This document shows positions 1-45,421 of a DNA stretch of 64,000 bases, in pieces. The stretch lies in assembly GCA_033980235.1 (NCBI GenBank), contig CM067070.1, positions 28,844,627 to 28,908,626 of the forward strand, given 5' to 3'. How positions within the stretch are numbered: the stretch's first letter is position 1; the number at the start of each line of letters is the position of its first letter. This stretch comes from Diadema setosum. Lineage: Eukaryota > Echinodermata > Echinoidea > Diadematoida > Diadematidae. The notes beneath the pieces were generated by a model that worked only from the letters and a program-made list of their open reading frames with translations, had not been told where the DNA came from and searched no databases. Both the position numbers and the translations under genes were made by a program.

Positions 1-673
1 TCTTATTACACACTGACTGTGCATTCTTGGAACACAACTGGAGATTCAAGGCTGATACTGGCTTGTTGTTACGTGACACAGTATTCTTCTTGCGGCCTCC
101 TCGAGTTCCTCTCCGTGTTCTCTTCCGTTGAATGACACAAGACTTGATGTCGCAAACATCTCGCGGGAGTTGCAGTTTGGTATGTCTCCATCGCAGAAGT
201 TCACCTGGGGTGTATTTGATTTGGCGTTAGGCATGGTGAGATATACCATGACAACCTGACGCAGGCAATCTCTCTCCATTTTGGGTGTTGGGTCCTGGGT
301 TTGGATGGACATCACCGTCATGGAGAATGTCTAGTTGAAAGGAGGCAGTGTTGTTTGGACTGTATAAAATTCTCCTCTTTAGAAAGTGCCTTCTGGTGAA
401 TGATCGATGATGAAAAGGATGTAGGGCAGACTGGCTACTGCAATGCACTGGATCACTCAGAAAAGCACAGAGACAAAGAGCAACAAATACTCTTGAGATG
501 AACAGGCTGCATTGTGCCTGACTTGTAATCCAGATGTTCACGTTCATCCAAGCAGGAACAGCACAGTAGAATGTGCTACTTACACAGTAATGCATAGGAA
601 GCACAGGGCACACTGAGTACAGCCAAATCCAAATCCAAATCCATCCAGAAATGAATATATCAAAATACAGCAT
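1..673 (-). mobile_element. 5' part of a 2A-bearing LINE, cut by the window edge
   Basis: Reading right to left, an open frame from 673 to 227 encodes a Trp/Ile-rich start, a hydrophobic segment (SRVFVALCLCAF), a basic region, and then a 2A-like motif HDGDVHPNPGP. It closes soon after. A second open stretch in another frame (321-46) continues towards the edge, so the element is frameshifted or decayed. 2A motifs in the first protein of APE-type non-LTR elements (CR1/L2-like) are established in sea urchins and other animals. Endonuclease and reverse transcriptase would lie outside the window. Confidence 0.55.
227..673 (-). pseudogene. LINE N-terminal protein with hydrophobic leader and 2A-like motif
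   Basis: 148 codons ending TGA at 227. The 2A-like GDVHPNPGP lies about 23 residues before the end. The consensus D-V/I-E-x-N-P-G-P is kept except that the Glu position is His. The C-terminal NPG|P is where ribosome skipping occurs in active 2A peptides. A hydrophobic stretch precedes it, as in the second 2A element of this window. No endonuclease follows in frame, so the copy is probably defective. Confidence 0.5.
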
Positions 674-1416
674 AAAGCCTGCACTTCACTGATAGAAACT
701 TGTCTAGCAGTTTCTGAGCACTATTACACAGGTACTGGTAATAGTATAATCAAGTGAAATGTCAAAATAACAAGCAATCAGAAGCTTTTTGGAGAGCAAG
801 CAAAATCATGTGCAGCATGCATGTGCGCTCAACCAATTTGAACAGTCGTGGAAGTCGGGGACCATGTTATTTTTTTTTCTTTACTTCACAAACAAGCGAC
901 AGAGATGAGCAATGAAAACATAGCCAAGCCATCCGCTCATTGGTTGCGATAGATGAGCAGGTCTCTCCCCAAAATAACGTTTATGTATTCTAACTACGCT
1001 TTTGTTTTTGTTTTTTTTTTTCGTTTCGTTTTGCTTGCTTTGTTTTGTTGTTTTTGGTTAATCATGTGTAACACAGTATCCTGCGCCTGTAGTCATATGC
1101 ATGTATACTTATATAACTCATGTGTGATTATAATAATAGGGTAGGCCTATAAAATAGAAATACTACAATTCAAAGGTTGTCTCTGGATTGACAAGGTACA
1201 TTTAAAATGATACCCTCCTTCCACCCCCCCTCCCCTCTCCCTGTTCCTCTTAATGACTGGTATAAACTTAAATTATCTACTACAGATATTGACCTCGAAT
1301 GAGTGCATTTGACTCATTACTAGTGGTCCACGTGATTTTGCCTGTTCCTCTTGCAGTCACCACCATTACCTCAATATGTTTTATATGGTGTATTTACCTT
1401 GGGGTATGGACTATAT
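674..1416. other. Non-coding stretch, no gene seen
   Basis: Poly-T/pyrimidine runs around 870-880 and 1010-1050 and a C-rich run near 1226-1240. No coding pattern or structural repeat recognised. Confidence 0.5.
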
Positions 1417-1815
1417 TTGACCCTGCACCTCAAAACAAACAAAAAGTCGCCAGACATGAATTTCTAGTTAAGACCATATTCTGAAAGAGCAGACTTTAAG
1501 CTTTAAAATGATGTATAACTCAAATCAAATGGACTCTCCTAACCTATCTAAATATTGGAAAGAAAGCACAAACTCAGGAAAAGTGTGAACTGAGAAAAGA
1601 GGCTCTGAAGTTCAGTGCCTATTCAAGTGCTTAATCTTTACCAAACTGTGCTGGCTGTGCGGTCAACGGGACAAAAAAAAAAACAAAAACAAAAACAGGA
1701 AGTTAACCACCAGATTAACAATGAAGAGATTATCACATTAAATTGAAATTAAATATGCCTCATTAACACATTCTGTCCATAATCAATGCCAACTTTCAAA
1801 GCAGTATAGTACTGT
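1417..1815 (-). repeat. Truncated copy of the TGTGAC-end MITE
   Basis: Starts TTTGACCCTGCACCTCAAAA next to TA and is reverse-complementary to the right half of the MITE at 28145-28835, including its TIR and a shared segment around the poly-A/CAAAA run near 1674-1696. Identity is high by eye over roughly 400 bases. The other end is missing, so this copy is truncated. Confidence 0.75.
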
Positions 1816-2470
1816 TGGTACATTCCTCGCCTTCTTCACCACTGTTAGGTCGAATGTCAGTACAAGTGGGATATCCAAAGTGATATCAAAAAATACTTTT
1901 CACGTGAGTTGTGCTAATGCGTTGATTAATGTGAATATATCTCTTCCTATTTCCGTTGAAAATGCGGTAGAAGAAGTAGGTAATAGACTCACCTGCAAAT
2001 GGTCCTTTCAGTAAATAATCTGCTGACGGTGCTACTGAAAGACCGGCAAAGAAAATGTTGTCTCGTATACCTTGGTCACAGTGTGAAACGTTTATCGTTT
2101 ATGAATCTATGATGACCTTTGCCTTCGATTAATCACCAAGCACGGCGCTGTTTGTATGTGTGCGTGCCTTCATAATGTTAACAGTGTGTGCGGCATATCA
2201 GTGTGATCTGTTTTACTCCTTACAACTATGCCTACAATACATACGTTGATATCACATCTGTAAATGAGTCTCCATAGACATACGTATTAAACTGGAAGAA
2301 AGAAAGAAAAAAAAAAATCACACGAGCACGTGACAGATTGAGTGTAGACCAACTTTTATGGATTCAGTCGTCCTACTCTGATACGGGGGGGGGGGGAGCA
2401 ACGGTTGTGCCAAAATTGTTTTCACAGATCCTTACAGACGCAACACAACACTGAAAACCGAACACTACAG

Positions 2471-2473
<3 letters not shown>
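1816..2473. other. Non-coding stretch, no gene seen
   Basis: Unremarkable AT-rich sequence with a short G run near 2386-2396. No feature supported. Confidence 0.5.

Positions 2474-2517
<44 letters not shown>
2474..2517. repeat. (AT)n microsatellite
   Basis: About 44 bases of AT dinucleotides directly abutting the CGATAAGTC MITE. Together with 2693-2730 it flanks that MITE on both sides. Confidence 0.95.
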
Positions 2518-2521
<4 letters not shown>

Positions 2522-2689
2522 GAGTTTGTTCGCAAAAACCGATAAGTCAATTTTTTTTAAGTTATGGTCAAAAGAAACAAAACTTTTTTTTATTATTCTC
2601 TTTGTTTTTCTTGACCTTTAATCGCAAATATCTCCACTTGGCAAATATAGACTTATCGTTTTCTTCTTTTTTTTTGGCAAACAAACTTG

Positions 2690-2692
<3 letters not shown>
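2518..2692. mobile_element. CGATAAGTC-family MITE (copy 1)
   Basis: Begins TGAAGAGTTTGTTCGCAAAA and ends with a degraded inverted copy (GACTTATCGTTTT ... GGCAAACAAACTT). The central region matches the copies at 20715-20963 and 36833 onwards (TTGACCTTTAATCGCAAATA, reverse orientation). It sits inside an (AT)n tract, consistent with TA targeting. Confidence 0.75.

Positions 2693-2730
<38 letters not shown>
2693..2730. repeat. (AT)n microsatellite
   Basis: AT dinucleotides between the MITE and the 4.1-kb inverted-repeat element; an obvious TA target. Confidence 0.9.
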
Positions 2731-2732
<2 letters not shown>

Positions 2733-5700
2733 GTGAGAATTTTGAACGATGTACAATTGCCAATTTTCGTACCTTATGACATTCTTTCCCTTAGAACACG
2801 CGAGGATGATCTAAGAAACCAGATTTTTTCATGTCATCTCAAAGATTGGTAAATTTCCTTTCAGGAAATATATGGTTTGGTTGACTTTTTCCTGATATTT
2901 TTCATTTCACAAGGACTTAAAGCGTAAAAATACGGTAAAAACGCTGTTTTCACCAAAAATTTTGTTTTTCAAACTAATGATGTGCATTTTTAATGGCACG
3001 TGGCATCTAATATCTGACCATGTTCTGGATCTGACCCATCATGGGTATGTATCACAAAATTATAAGAACTTTATGAGCACGTATAAAATTACAGAGAACA
3101 ATTAAAATATCAAAGTCCTAAACAGACGAACGTCCGTGATGCTTTTATTTCTATCGCTGCTGCAAATTCTACTTTGTTGTCCCAACTGTAACGTATACGA
3201 AAGTTTGGTGTTCCACCTAATGAACATATCCTGCAAAAATTGTACGTCTGCTGGCTGTACATGAGCCGTAATATTCTTTTATGCAAAATTATACTCAGTT
3301 TTCGTCACGGACGTGCCTCCGCTATTTTCTAATAAAGATCGTAGCCCATGAAACGTTATTGGCGATATTGTTCTGAGTCGTAATCAACTAAGATCTAGCA
3401 ACACGATAATATGTTTGTTTTGAGTTTCTGTCCATCCTTTGCCAAATAGGAACCGAAATTATATTTTTAGACGAACCTCCAAGAGAAAAAGAACGTCCGT
3501 GATGATTAAAACGTTTTCGAGTGGGACACCATCTTGCTTTGATGGCGAAGGTGCATTTTACCTTTGGCTCTCTAGCCGAGGAGCTGCATGCCATTTTTGG
3601 AGCGGACTGAGTTTCGTGCGCAGTGTTTGGACCATGCAATTCACCAAAAACCAAGCAAATAATAAATATTTTCTCTGAAAATTCACCTCCTGATCCCCCT
3701 CTGAGCAATACATATGTTGTAAGGATGTCAAATTTCTTATAATTTGCATTGACAATACATTTTCAAATTTTTGAAAGAGTTAGGAAGGCTAGGTACTCTC
3801 TGCCGATTAGTTATCCGTCCTGGAACATGACCCTAGTAGTAAAACGAACGTCCGTGATAATTCCAGAGAACGTCCGTGACGTATGCAATCCCTCCGATAG
3901 GGATAACTTGTCCCGAAAGTGTCCTGTATTCTTTAAAACTTTTGGCTCGAATAGCGACAAATAAAATTTTACAAAGTAGAAAATGAGTGTAGAGCAGTAG
4001 TTTCAGAATTTTTAAGGCGTTATGTGATCAAGATGAACAAACAATTGAAAATTTACTCGCAATTTTACGCTTGTTTTCCCTCTAATTATACAAAAAACAG
4101 CTAAACACTTAAAACAAAGTTATAGGAAAATGGAATTTTGCGTAATCTGTAATTTCTGTGCGTTTAAATTTCTTTCTAATGAGGTTCTGGAGACAATTTG
4201 TACTGTTACAGGTTCTGAAAGTTTCGCTCACGGACGTTCTGTCCGAGAGAGGAAATTTCTGACAATTACAAATATATCACTGCACATAAAGTTAATGTTA
4301 GTTGAAAATATTACCAAATCACCGAGCTGCTCATACCCGAAAGTGAATAGCGTTCATCACTCAATTTACTTGTAATAACAAACGGAAAACGTTTTTTTCA
4401 CGGATGTTCGTTGGTTGAATAAGTCAGTGGATTACATAGTAGGAGAAAGAGGATCAGTGCCACTTTTTAGCGACAGGTGCTCTAAGTGTTTATCTTTTGA
4501 GTATGGTAGCTGCCGTCTCAAACAGAACACATCCAGTTTTGGTCTCCATAACGGACGTTCGCTGTAATTGTCATGATATTAAATGCCTTAATTCATTCTT
4601 ATTTTTCTCTTCATGACGATTTTTCTCTCATTCCCTCAATAGCCTGAACATGCTGCGACCAAACAGAAAACAAAAGCAAAACAAAACAAACCAAAACAAA
4701 TCCGAAAAGTGCTACGCAATCACATTCAGGATAATGACGGAAGAAATCTGTAATGAGCATGTGTTCAATAAGAAACGGAAAAGTTTAAAAAGGACGTGGA
4801 AGCAGTTGAATGAAAATGACTGAGAAACAGAGAAGGGATCGAGCTCCAACACACAGAGAAAAGAATTGCCAGTGCACTCCCGTTATGCCAAATTCCTCTG
4901 GAGAAGTTTTTGTTTGTTTGTTTATGTTTTTTATTCATCGAAATGCCGTCACAAGCGAACAAGAATCATGCAGTATACAATCATTGTCTGATGAAAACAC
5001 ACAATTCCTCCGCTTATCATCACATGGTGTTGTTTTATACTCATCGATGAAAAGCAATATTCATTTGTAATTTTTTCCAAGTTTTTTTTTTTATTTTACA
5101 TTTAAGAGACAGAGAGATTGTCAATTTGTTTGTGCTTTTGTGCTCACTTTGAAAACACATGTTAAAAAAGTAATGATTAAGAATAGGTTTTAGGTTGTAC
5201 TTTGATACGTTCGCTCTTCCAAAGATTCGTTACTCCGATGTCCAAAGGTTTGTTATTCCAAAATGGAAAAAAAAAATTGTAGTTAATTCAGGAGGTTTGT
5301 TATTAGAAATGTTCTTCGAAAAATAGATATTAAGGATCATTATTTTTAGGTCCGTTCTTCTAAAAGTGGAATGGGCCTGATATTCGTTTAGGTGAAAACG
5401 GTCATTATGAGGTTTTAAAATTGGAGGATTTTAGTTGTTAACTTGTTTCTCCACATTTGGATAAGCGAACATAATTTTTCATGTTCCGATTAATAAGCCT
5501 TTCGGTTAACCTTCGGAGATTCCTATCATTTACCGAATAAAAAAGCTTCATAATTATACGAACTCTATCAATTTTCGTATTGACAAACTGTATGAATAAC
5601 GAGCCTCCGAAATGACGCGCTACAAAATGTTTGTTATAACAAACCATATTGTATAATATAGAAGTCACAAACAGCCATCCAAGTTATATGGACTTATTAT

Positions 5701-6856
5701 GTCTTGTTATCGAAAATATTATCATTTCTGACTAATATAATAACACAAATTCTCCTCGGTAACAGTGTGTAACACAAGGAGCAAACACAGAGGGATTTCT
5801 TCCTGACGTATTCGTTTGCCCTCCCCAGCAAAACTTCGTATTTCTATAACGGAGCACATTTCTGTTGTTTTTCTATATTAATTCTTTGTCATAATTTTAT
5901 GATCATGTTCGTTATATAAAAAGCAAATTTTGCATTGTAGACTTTATATAACAAGGTTAGGACCTGAATATTTACTTCATGATAACGAAATTTTGATAAA
6001 TATATTCGTTCTCAAGGATGGACTACGTCACTGAGATTACATGTACGTTTGTACGTTCATTTACGAGAGATGGAATTTTTTTTCTTTGATTCCTCAGTTT
6101 GAGAAGAAAAACAAGCTTATATAATTGAGAATTGGTAATATCTATTCAGGATTTTGGAGGGGTGTTTGTTATCGACATGAAATTGCTGTTTGTTGTGAGT
6201 AGAATGCGTTTCCAACTCAAGAGAGCTGCATTGTTTAATATCTTGTTTGTTCCGAACGTCCGTGAGCTACATGCGAACCTCCGTGATGAAAACTATGCTA
6301 TGTTTGTTGGGTTATAGAGACTGCCCAGATGAGATACATCTTAAAAAGGTATATTATTATTTGAGAGTGAGGATTAAAGTATGGGATAGTGAAATAAGAA
6401 GTGAAAATATTGAGTTTCTGTAAAATGCGCGTAAAGTTAAGAAAGTGTTTAGCGGAAGAGCAATATTTCCACAGAAATGACGAATTTAGTTAAATCATCA
6501 GTTGTCTACCATTACGTACAGGTTAACAGTACAAGCTTGATATTCTGCAATCACGTACACATGTCCCTTAAGATATTTCGTTGGGATTTTGAACTGAATC
6601 AGATCTTTGCAAACTATGTTAAATGGTATTCAAGTGTATGTGCTGTACTATTTCTCACGGACGTTCGCTGCTCTGGACATGGTAAACTTCAGCGGTGAAT
6701 AAAAACTTGTTCCTCTGGGAAAATCCTAGTATAATTGGGTTCATATTAAAGCTTGAGTTATACTCTTTCAGGTAAGATGAATGATTTGGAGAATTTCCTA
6801 CTTTCTAAATTTTGCCTTGTTTTGGCTTAATTGTACATCGTTCAAAATTCTGACCC
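2731..6856. mobile_element. 4.1-kb inverted-repeat element with dispersed GAACGTCCGTGA motifs
   Basis: Left end 2731-2758 (GGGTGAGAATTTTGAACGAT...) and right end 6829-6856 are reverse complements over 28 bases with one mismatch, and both touch AT repeats. No transposase-like open frame is visible inside, so the element looks non-autonomous. Inside, a 12-13 base motif (GAACGTCCGTGA or its complement) occurs at 3128, 3305, 3491, 3846, 3868, 4228, 4398, 4549, 6254, 6275 and 6655. The family is not recognised. The TSD is unclear because both flanks are AT repeats. Confidence 0.6.
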
Positions 6857-8492
6857 ATATATATTAGATATATATTATTTTACAAAACATAGGTGTGTAT
6901 GTGTATGTGTGGCAGTGTATTGTGCGCTTGCATTGTTTTGACGGAACTACATAAGAAATTAAAGAAATGGAATTTAATGAAAATAATGATACATGTACTT
7001 GGTAAGCAGACACGAGTAATTTTTAACTACAAGATCTTTCTTTCCTTTTGTTGTAAGTAGGTCAATTATTAACAGTTTTTCAAATCATGTCGTCTGTGAT
7101 CCAGGAAAAACAGTCACTAAAATTAGAACACCATTTGAGGTCTTAAAACTTTATAGTCCATACTTTACTCAACAGCAATTCGATTATCTTGACACATCAC
7201 AAATAACAACACCAGAAATATTTTACTTAAATTGATCACTTTTCGCTATCACATTTATTCACATTCTCACGTTTATAAACCTGCATACAGCGAAATATAG
7301 ACACCTGTTTATAATTCGTATATATGTAATGTACGCACCTTTCTTTGTTATGATTAAGAAATTACTATATGCAGGACTACATCCAACGAGCAGCTTGAAG
7401 AAAAACTAAAACACTCACAAAAAAAAAAACCTAACGAAACATACATTGCAGGAAAGGTTTACATGTACGCATACTACAGTCTGTAGGCCTTGGCACCACA
7501 TTGAGTGTATAGTAGGGCCCTATACTATTTCTGCAGCGTTTATAGCAGCAGCCCCCATTTCCCTGGAAGCCCTTCCTCTGACTGAAGATCCAAGCAGCAG
7601 AAACCATTAAAACATTTATAAGGCATCTGAAGTCATATATTATGTTCGCATCTTGTTTTGGTTGAATATTTGAAGATTTGTAATAACTGATGGTCACTGT
7701 GCAGTTAGTGAGCACAAATGGACTAGTCATTGTTTGACGCGTAGTGCTGCTGGAAGTGGTCGACCTTGTATGAGTTAATTTATTGGCGTTCTTCTGCGTT
7801 GCGTGTGTCCCGCGGATTTGTGAATGTCTCCTCTTTGTGATTGACCGGAATTTTTACACGTAACGTGAATGGCGAGACCCGGATGTAGGGTGATACCCAC
7901 AAATATCGCCCGATGACCTCGACGACCGATCAAAGTACCAACTACAATTGCCCCGCAAAACTACCTCATATAGGTAATAATTACTTTTTCTTGGGTATCT
8001 TTCAGTGGAAACTCTTAGTTTCGAATCCGCAGCAGAAACGAAAGAAAAAAAAATCCTCATAAAAAAAAAAGAAGTCTACATGTGAGCATGAAAAATCTCG
8101 GGTGTCGAAGTCGAAGAAAATACCTCATGATATTTCAATACACGTGTACTAGATCGCGGTAATAGATTGTATACCAGAGCAATATACATTCAATAAGTAT
8201 TCGAATTTATCACATGATTGTGCTTTACTTTAAACAGGATAATTTACATAAACAACGAATCTCATGTTTATCTATTAACATACAAGAGGAATTTGAAAAT
8301 GAATGCGTATTACAACTACATGTACTCTCTGAAGTGATGGCCTTCTTTTGAGGACTGCTAAAGACATCGGTCAGGAAATGAGGAAGACGACACAATCAAT
8401 CCTTGCTTCAGAGATGACGATGATCGGAGCATCAAATATAGAGAGCTAACATTATGTCTTATAAAGGATGCCTGCTTTCTTTGGTAAAATGA
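6857..8492. other. Region downstream of the receptor gene, nothing identified
   Basis: No convincing gene. Open frames near 7431-7730 and 7854-8060 on the minus strand lack domain pattern or paired splice sites and are not called. Confidence 0.4.
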
Positions 8493-8498
8493 TTTATT
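8493..8498 (-). promoter_or_regulatory. Candidate polyadenylation signal of the receptor gene
   Basis: AATAAA on the minus strand, about 215 bases past the predicted TGA. This gives a short 3' UTR (roughly 8712 to 8475). Such hexamers are common by chance in AT-rich DNA, so support is positional only. Confidence 0.35.
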
Positions 8499-8712
8499 CA
8501 ACGCAAGAGTTTGCTTTGCTTTACAACCTAGGAATTCAATATGATACCGCTGAGCATATGGTGAGGGTGTCACTTTTTTGTTTTACTTTCAGTATTTGTA
8601 CTATGGCAAACATTTCTTTGACCTTTAACCTTCCATGAAAACTTTCCGACAAGAACGACACTAGAATGCATCTCCAAGACAACCAGATTGTCTCGGAGCA
8701 CTAGAGAAGTAA

Positions 8713-41259
<32,547 letters not shown>

Positions 41260-41848
41260 TGTTGTTAACTTCTCTCCCGTCAATACCCCTATCAAGAAAT
41301 AAACAATTGCAAACCAAATTGCACCAGTGTATAAGTACAACAGTATCTTGAAAAAAATGAATGATTAAGACGTTGTAAAGAGATTTATCTTCCTGTCTAA
41401 ACTGTGCGGTGAATTTAGTTCAAAATTGTTACAAATTATCTAATTATTCAGTATAATTATTCCTAAAATTTAAATGGCAAGAAATGTTCGTATATTTTGG
41501 AAAATGTCAGATGTAAGGGGGAGTGAAGAAAATTACATGTTTTGACCCAGCAGTGGGGTTCGGGTGAGAGGAGGTATCCTAACTCATCATATACAAGAGA
41601 GACTTTTGTTTTTGGTTGTTGGGTTTTTTTTTTTTGGGGGGGGGGGTGGGGGTTGTTCCGATCGACGCCCATGAGGTATAGAGATGGAGAAGTTTGTAGC
41701 TATTAAATTGTTAAAAGCTGCAAAAAAGAGGCAATAATTATGTGACATGTGTGCAGGAGCCCTTTATAAACACAATGATGATTCAATGACTTGAAATGTT
41801 TCCTTATATATTATGAATTACCCATGATCCCCCGCCACTCCCCCCCCC

Positions 41849-41880
<32 letters not shown>

Positions 41881-43541
41881 CTTACTCACACAAACACACA
41901 CTAATACAACGGAGAGAAAATTCCTTGGGTGAAAATCTTACGACGTCAAGTTATTGTTAGATTCGAATTTCAGTTTTTAAAACAACTCGCTAAGGTTGCG
42001 ATAAGTTGCTGATACATATCTCATAAGCAATTAATCTAATATCATTGAATAGTACCCATCCTACTCTTAACACTATTAATATAACTTTTTTTTTTTGAGG
42101 GAGCGGGTTGTGTATATTCACGCAAATGTGGGATTTTTTTCGCTAGAGTCACTCATATACCGTTTACATGAGTTGCATGCACATACTCTCCCAGACTATC
42201 TGGAATTCTAATAATGAAAGTCGACAATATTGGATTAAAAAAAAAATGATACAAAAGATAAAAGAGAACAGAAAATTTCCAGAGTATGAGGACAAACGAA
42301 GACATAAATACTAACTTGGACGAAGAGAATGGCGGCTCATGAAAAGGATATAGGACCATAATTATCATGACTTGAGAAAAATAGCCCACAGATGTCCTAT
42401 TCGAAGAGGAGTAAATGTGACCCTAGAACACGATAACGTCTGATAATAAAAATCAAGAGTGATAGTCGAGCTTCATATTGTCTTGTAAAGAACGGGATAC
42501 TCCATGACACCAAATACAGCTATCAGGAAGAGAGGTGAATGTGTTTGCATCTCAAATGTCAGTTTTTGTTTTTGTTTTGTTTTTTCTTGTTAAAAAGATT
42601 AATGGGAGAGAGACATGAATGACAGGAAGACATCACTTCCGCTAACTAAAAAGAGGAGGAAAGCAATAAACCTTACTCACTTTTCTTTCCAGGGCTTTAG
42701 GAAAAGCAATGCGATTTGGCAACCATTATACATGTTTATGAAGCTACTACATTCATGTTCCATTCTCAACCAAGCTGAACGTATACTTCATCGATAGCCG
42801 ATAGCACCATTAACACTTAATTAATAGAAGAAATAGCTCGAAAATATTTCGTTGTTACGTATTGGCTGTAAGCTCTAAGCTCTCGGGTCTGAAATCAAAT
42901 GACTATCTGTTAAATTATCGTTTTGCTGTGTGTGAGCCTAACTCATTTCATAAAGATTATGATCTTCTTAGCATATTATTATTATAATTGTATTCAAGTG
43001 AATGTTTGCGTTAGGTAGCTCTTATACCCAATTTGATACGCCCTTTGAACAGTAAAGAAATGTGTCTGCAAACACGACAAGGTTTGTACAAACATACTGT
43101 AAAGAGTAGCCCGCACAATATTTCGTCTTGTCTCAGTTCAAATACATTAACATACGCAGTATGGCACGCGGTCAGGGTCCACGAGGGATGGATACACTTT
43201 AATGTTTATTTATGGCAAACCATCGGACTATGAGTTCACTGAGATCATGAAACACACGCATTATCTTCATAGACCGATATATTGGTGTATTCCTTTGGTA
43301 CTATAACATCCCTTTCACTGAGGATTTTACCTCCGGTATATCTTCATAGTGGGTGTATTCAATTGCACAGAATTCATTAATTTGATGTATGTAACTTTGA
43401 GAAACGTAACTAAAATATGTGGTTGGCACCTATTTTACTTCATTTTACGACTACTCTTTCATTCGCCCAATTACATGGCGCGGCAGATGACGTTCTTTGA
43501 CAGAATACATTCATGACATGAGGGAACTGTAAAAATAAAAC

Positions 43542-43572
<31 letters not shown>

Positions 43573-44100
43573 ACATTTAAGAGGAAGACGTTCTCGAAAA
43601 ACTGAGAATGATCTTTAAAACTGTTGCATTGTAATATGCTTGTTCTTAAAGCCTAACAAAATAGCTCCTTTCCAGTGTAACGTTTGTTTGTTGTGGATAT
43701 TCATCAGTGTCATTAATATGAACTTACCTGCACGTTATATCAAAAAAAAAATAAATAAATAACCTCAAAAGGCAATAATACACACTTCAATAACTTACTC
43801 ATAAAGACTTGGACTAGTCGCCATAGATTTTGCAGAAACAGAATGATTGACTGCTACTGCTAATTTAGATGTTATCAATGGTGTGCGCCTTCCTAGGTAG
43901 CCCCACAACTTTTGAGCTCTGTATTTGTTTGGGATTGTGTTTGATTTTGTGCAGCGTTGTTGTATTCTGTTTGCAAGTGATGATTCATGGTGTTTTTGTG
44001 CTTCAACTGGGCAAATTTGAAGGGAAGTTATCTAGTTGTTCCCTGGAATTTTCAAGATTTGGAAATCACTTGGCTAATACTGGAAGGAAACCACCATAAC
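41260..44100. other. Region upstream of the receptor gene
   Basis: The promoter and 5' UTR should lie here (just above 41259), but no TATA or other core motif is convincing. Contains G and C/A homopolymer runs (41633-41648, 41840-41880) and a CAAAA-rich run (43529-43574). A donor-like CAG|GTAAGT on the minus strand near 43733 could mark a non-coding exon; unsupported. Confidence 0.4.
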
Positions 44101-44191
44101 CTGCACTCTTGCATCCCATGTACAGTACCAATGTCTACAGCACTAGAGACTGCAATCTTTTGTGAGAGGATTAGCATCTTTCGCTGCAAGA

Positions 44192-45421
44192 ATGGCGGGG
44201 ATCAAACTGTGGTCTTTGTGCTTTTTAGTGACTATAGTCACGGTATCTTTGACCCGTGGACTTGAATGCAACTATCCTATTGATGCCAATGAATGGAGGA
44301 GAGCTGCATGCATTGAGAGTACATCCAGAGGCTGCCGTGTAAAACTCTATGGACAGCCATTACCATACTACAGCAACTCTACAACATGTTTTCAAATAGC
44401 CATCCAGTTGTCTGGGGACGTCCAACAAAATCCAGGCCCATCAAGCGACGAGCGTCACAACGATCTTCAGAATCACCGCGACATGGAATTGCCCTCCCAC
44501 AGTCAGGCGAACATAAGGTATGATGTTCCCACCCTTCATCGTCTGAACATCAAATGCCAGCAGTCGATGCTATCACAGGATCTATGGCACAGGATCTGTG
44601 AGCTGGGTATCGGACGTAGAAGACGTACTCATCGTGGTCGACGAGCCACCAAGACTCACTCTGAGATGCCTACTACCATCAGGGGTCACCGCTCTTCAGA
44701 CCAGAATGAAGAGGCAACTGTTTGTAATCACCTTCAAGGCGATGACGACAACAACGAACTCACTGAACATTTGACTGATTTTAGTTTCTCTGTTAACATA
44801 CACGGTAGGGGATTGAAATTAGCACATGTAAACATTTGCAGTTTGTTTCCAAATTGTGACCATATCAGGGAAAAATTTGTGAATAATCCCTTTGATGTTT
44901 TGTCTTTCTCTGAAACACATTTGGATAACACTATCAATGATGCAGAAATACAATTTGAAGGATTTTCAGTAGAAAGAAGGGACCGGAACCGTCGCGGAGG
45001 CGGTGTGGCAGTCTACGTTTCCAATGCGATAGCATGCAAGCGGAAATATGATTTTGAGCACCCTGATATTGAATGTTTGTGGATAGAACTGAAAATCACC
45101 AATATGAAACCCATTCTGATTGGTACATATTATCGTCCTCCTAAATCAGACACACGATATCATGAATGTATGGTTGATAGCATAGCCCAGGCCACGCATT
45201 CCGGTCTCGAGTGTTATATACTTGGTGATTTCAATTATGATATGTTCACGAAGAGAGAATCTCGGATAGTTAAACAGTTATGTAACCAATATAATTTGCA
45301 TCGGGTGATTGAGCAAGCGACTAGAGTAACTGAGAACTCTTCTACACTTATTGATCTTGTTTTAACTAACCGACCTGCAAATGTGTGTGAAAAAAAATGT
45401 TGTAACGCATGGGTTGAGTGA
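44192..45421 (+). pseudogene. LINE ORF, 5' part: signal peptide, 2A-like motif, APE endonuclease
   Basis: The first ATG (44192) opens MAGIKLWSLCFLVTIVTVSL, a good signal peptide, then a short Cys-containing region (CNYP, AACIES, GCRVK, TTCFQ) and the 2A-like motif IQLSGDVQQNPGP. Next comes an APE-type endonuclease: LKLAHVNI (catalytic Asn), FSETHLD (Glu), RGGGVAVYVS, GTYYRPP, YILGDFN. The frame shifts at a run of eight A (45391-45398) and stops at 45421, just before the S-D-H motif, which continues in the overlapping frame. If the 2A works, ribosome skipping would release a secreted leader from the downstream polyprotein. Confidence 0.78.

Noticed and set aside
7431..8060. Minus-strand open frames downstream of the receptor gene as a small gene
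   Set aside because: No recognisable protein pattern, no convincing start context and no splice partners; frame lengths are expected by chance.
43720..43740. Non-coding 5' exon of the receptor gene at a CAG|GTAAGT
   Set aside because: A single donor-like string without upstream promoter evidence or transcript support.
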